A DNA stretch of 49,565 bases from a virus, in IMG/VR virus record IMGVR_UViG_3300037963_005421, positions 1-49,565 of that record. One strand, 5' to 3'. The translations under genes were made by a program, and so were the position numbers. Positions within the stretch are counted from its first letter, which is position 1. Every line of letters starts with the position of its first letter. Positions 48,242 through 49,565 of this stretch are shown here, piece after piece. The notes under the pieces are model-generated. The model searched no databases and had not been told where the DNA came from. It saw only the letters and a list, made by a program, of their open reading frames with translations.

Positions 48242-49223
48242 CGTGTTTCACTCCTGATACCCGCAGCATTGGGGTGCGGTTTTTGGGTCGTCCAAGGATT
48301 GCCTTGCCGCCGCTGCTCAGGGTGAGTCCCTTGCCGTCAGCGATGGCGGCAACAATTTCGTTGCGAAGTTTCGCCTTCTGTCTTGTTAGTTCTTTTATCT
48401 CAGCGTTGATTGCAGCGTACCGTCGAATCATATCAGCCTCCTCTCCTTCAGCTCGCCGAACGGGCGACTTCAGTTCTCCAAATCGGTCAGAGAGCGCATC
48501 TCGACAAGCCCTCGATCCGTCCATGGGTGGCTCTACCTTTTGGAGGAGGTGCCGCTCTCGCCAGTGGCTGATCCGTCGAAGCATGGCGATCTGCACCGCT
48601 GGATCGGCCTTGACAACGTACTCTCGAACGTCCAAGAACTCCGCCAAGCCGGGGATGGCCACCACAACAATCCACTCTTTCAGCCCGGTGACTGCCATAC
48701 TCCAATAGACCTGCGCAGCCACGCGACCAGGGATTATGTGGTTGCTGTGTCCTTCTCGCCACTCCTCGATGACCTGACCAGTCAGGCCCCACTTCCAAGG
48801 CTCCCGGCTTGTCTTGATTTCGACGCCCACCAAATCCCCTTCCAGTTCAACAAATCCATCAGGGCTGACAGAAGCCCAGGTGTGACTTGAGTGTAGCACG
48901 CGCACTGAACACCTGTGCAGGTCATAACCTGTCATGCTCTGCCACAAGTCGCCTACAACCTTTTCCATCCTCTTTCCGCGCAGGCAGTCCTCGACTTCAG
49001 ATGGGGACAGTGTCTGACCAACGCCATCAACGTATTCTCGATAGACGCTCCAGGGGCTGCCCCAGCCCACCCCCAAGATGCTGGCCGCCATCGATCCACC
49101 GATTCGGTAGCGGCCTGGGTCTTCCGAGGTGTGACCGTGGAAAACACGGTCCTGAAGCCATGCTTCGTAGTTTGCGTACAAGATGTTCCTACCGGCGAAC
49201 GCCTGCTTGAGAAGAACAGCCAT
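48234..49223 (-). CDS. YqaJ/lambda-exonuclease-type recombinase nuclease
   Basis: 329 residues from ATG 49223 (AAGGAGG seven bases upstream). RIGGSMAASILGVGWGSPWS (N-terminal substrate motif), RGKRMEKVVGDLWQSMTGYD, ASVSPDGFVELEGDLVGVEI with catalytic D and E, then K of EIKTS, and PGRVAAQVYWSMAVTGLKEW are the landmarks of YqaJ-like PD-(D/E)XK exonucleases. A helical tail follows (IRRYAAINAEIKELTRQKAK). With RecT it forms the phage recombination pair. Confidence 0.88.
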   Translation of the reverse strand: MAVLLKQAFAGRNILYANYEAWLQDRVFHGHTSEDPGRYRIGGSMAASILGVGWGSPWSVYREYVDGVGQTLSPSEVEDCLRGKRMEKVVGDLWQSMTGYDLHRCSVRVLHSSHTWASVSPDGFVELEGDLVGVEIKTSREPWKWGLTGQVIEEWREGHSNHIIPGRVAAQVYWSMAVTGLKEWIVVVAIPGLAEFLDVREYVVKADPAVQIAMLRRISHWRERHLLQKVEPPMDGSRACRDALSDRFGELKSPVRRAEGEEADMIRRYAAINAEIKELTRQKAKLRNEIVAAIADGKGLTLSSGGKAILGRPKNRTPMLRVSGVKHDG

Positions 49224-49246
49224 TTTTCCTCCTTGGGGTTGCACCA

Positions 49247-49275
49247 ATCGTAGCCCGAGGCTACAACTGGGTCAA
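49247..49275 (-). promoter_or_regulatory. Promoter with internal palindrome for the exonuclease-recT operon
   Basis: On the minus strand TTGACC and TACGAT are separated by exactly 17 bases. A perfect inverted repeat GTAGCC-CGA-GGCTAC (49250-49264) covers the downstream part of the spacer and part of the -10, a typical operator position. The start codon is 24 bases downstream of the -10. Confidence 0.6.
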
Positions 49276-49294
49276 CGCAAGGAGCGGACAACAA

Positions 49295-49565
49295 ATGGCA
49301 ACGAACGAATCCTGGCTGCCTGTACCGGAGCGACTCGTGCGAGCGATCGAGACAGCCCCTCGAGCGGACAAGCGAGCATGGGCGATTGCCTCGCTTGTCG
49401 TCTGGGTGCTGGCGTTCTACCGGCTGCGCCGAGGCGAGGAGTGCAGCCTGCGCGACCTGCGCGCTTGGAGTTGCAGCAACAGCCAGAGCCGGGCGAAGGC
49501 AGGGAAGGCCGATGCGCAGCAGTTTTTGGATGGCTGGACCGGTTCCAGACCACCCGTAGACCACC
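49295..49565 (+). CDS. Replication initiator protein, 5' part (start codon to contig end)
   Basis: ATG at 49295 follows AAGGAG ten bases upstream. The first ~77 residues include a helical region (RAWAIASLVVWVLAFYRLRR) followed by CSLRDLRAWSCSNSQSRAKA, which reads like a winged helix-turn-helix used for origin binding in phage initiators. Position 49526 corresponds to position 60 of the other contig end and the two reading frames match (231 bases apart, 77 codons), so the gene is continuous in the circular molecule. Bases from 49467 on duplicate the contig start. It is divergent from the exonuclease-recT operon, with about 70 bases between the two starts. Confidence 0.75.
   Translation, partial: MATNESWLPVPERLVRAIETAPRADKRAWAIASLVVWVLAFYRLRRGEECSLRDLRAWSCSNSQSRAKAGKADAQQFLDGWTGSRPPVDH
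49467..49564. repeat. Terminal overlap of the contig (same sequence as 1-98)
   Basis: Exact copy of the window's first 98 bases. Removing one copy closes the map and restores the complete initiator gene. Confidence 0.9.

Noticed and set aside
1-49565. Integrase or attachment site indicating a temperate phage
   Set aside because: No tyrosine or serine recombinase motif seen in any frame; repressor-like proteins alone do not show lysogeny.

Overview
The window is an almost complete, circularly mapping tailed-phage genome of podovirus type. The last 98 bases before the final base (49467-49564) repeat bases 1-98, and one gene, a lambda O-like replication initiator, reads in frame across the junction, so the true unique length is about 49.47 kb. 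Packaging and virion genes (terminase, portal, zinc-ribbon protein, scaffold, major capsid protein, adaptor/nozzle-like proteins, internal virion proteins, one 2569-residue giant protein, lysis cassette) lie in one long minus-strand block. I find no DNA polymerase, RNA polymerase or integrase; replication probably uses the host replisome loaded by the phage initiator, with a YqaJ-type exonuclease and a RecT annealing protein. The host cannot be named from the sequence; base composition looks GC-rich by eye (not computed) and start signals are bacterial Shine-Dalgarno.

Layout. (1) 49295 through the junction to 3730, plus strand: initiator gene carrying two phased five-copy arrays of an 11-bp iteron, a probable helicase-loading partner, then dpdA and queC (7-deazaguanine DNA modification), an XRE regulator and a SLOG/DUF2493-like protein. 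(2) 3756-7341, minus strand: five small virion-type genes, four of which share one ~35-residue module; a hairpin-dense intergenic stretch; an MT-A70 adenine methylase operon and small unknowns. (3) 7342-8859: about 1.5 kb without a credible protein gene. It holds a strong hairpin, six CAC-GGAACC motifs mostly ~28 bp apart, operator-like GCACATTG boxes and a hairpin-rich plus-strand stretch with a tRNA-like element (anticodon CUA) that ends in an intrinsic terminator. It is a candidate for a very large structured phage RNA of the GOLLD/ROOL kind. (4) 8860-18429, plus strand: about 26 mostly small early/accessory genes preceded by a few recurring leader cassettes, including two cytosine-5 methylases, the second with a ~945-bp out-of-frame overlapping gene, and one gene framed by a 32-bp perfect direct repeat. 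The block ends in a strong terminator. (5) 18484-45358, minus strand: lysis (holin, endolysin, spanin-like) and virion/packaging genes. (6) 45390-49223: small regulators, an unknown plus-strand gene and the exonuclease-recT operon.

How it fits together. The left arm starts replication and probably rewrites guanines; MT-A70 and two cytosine methylases add further base marks, so at least three chemically different DNA modifications are encoded, as expected for evasion of host restriction. The minus-strand block builds and packages the virion and lyses the cell. The parts that look least described are the large non-coding locus at 7.6-8.85 kb, the four-protein shared module at 3.9-5.7 kb, and the phased iteron origin inside the initiator gene.
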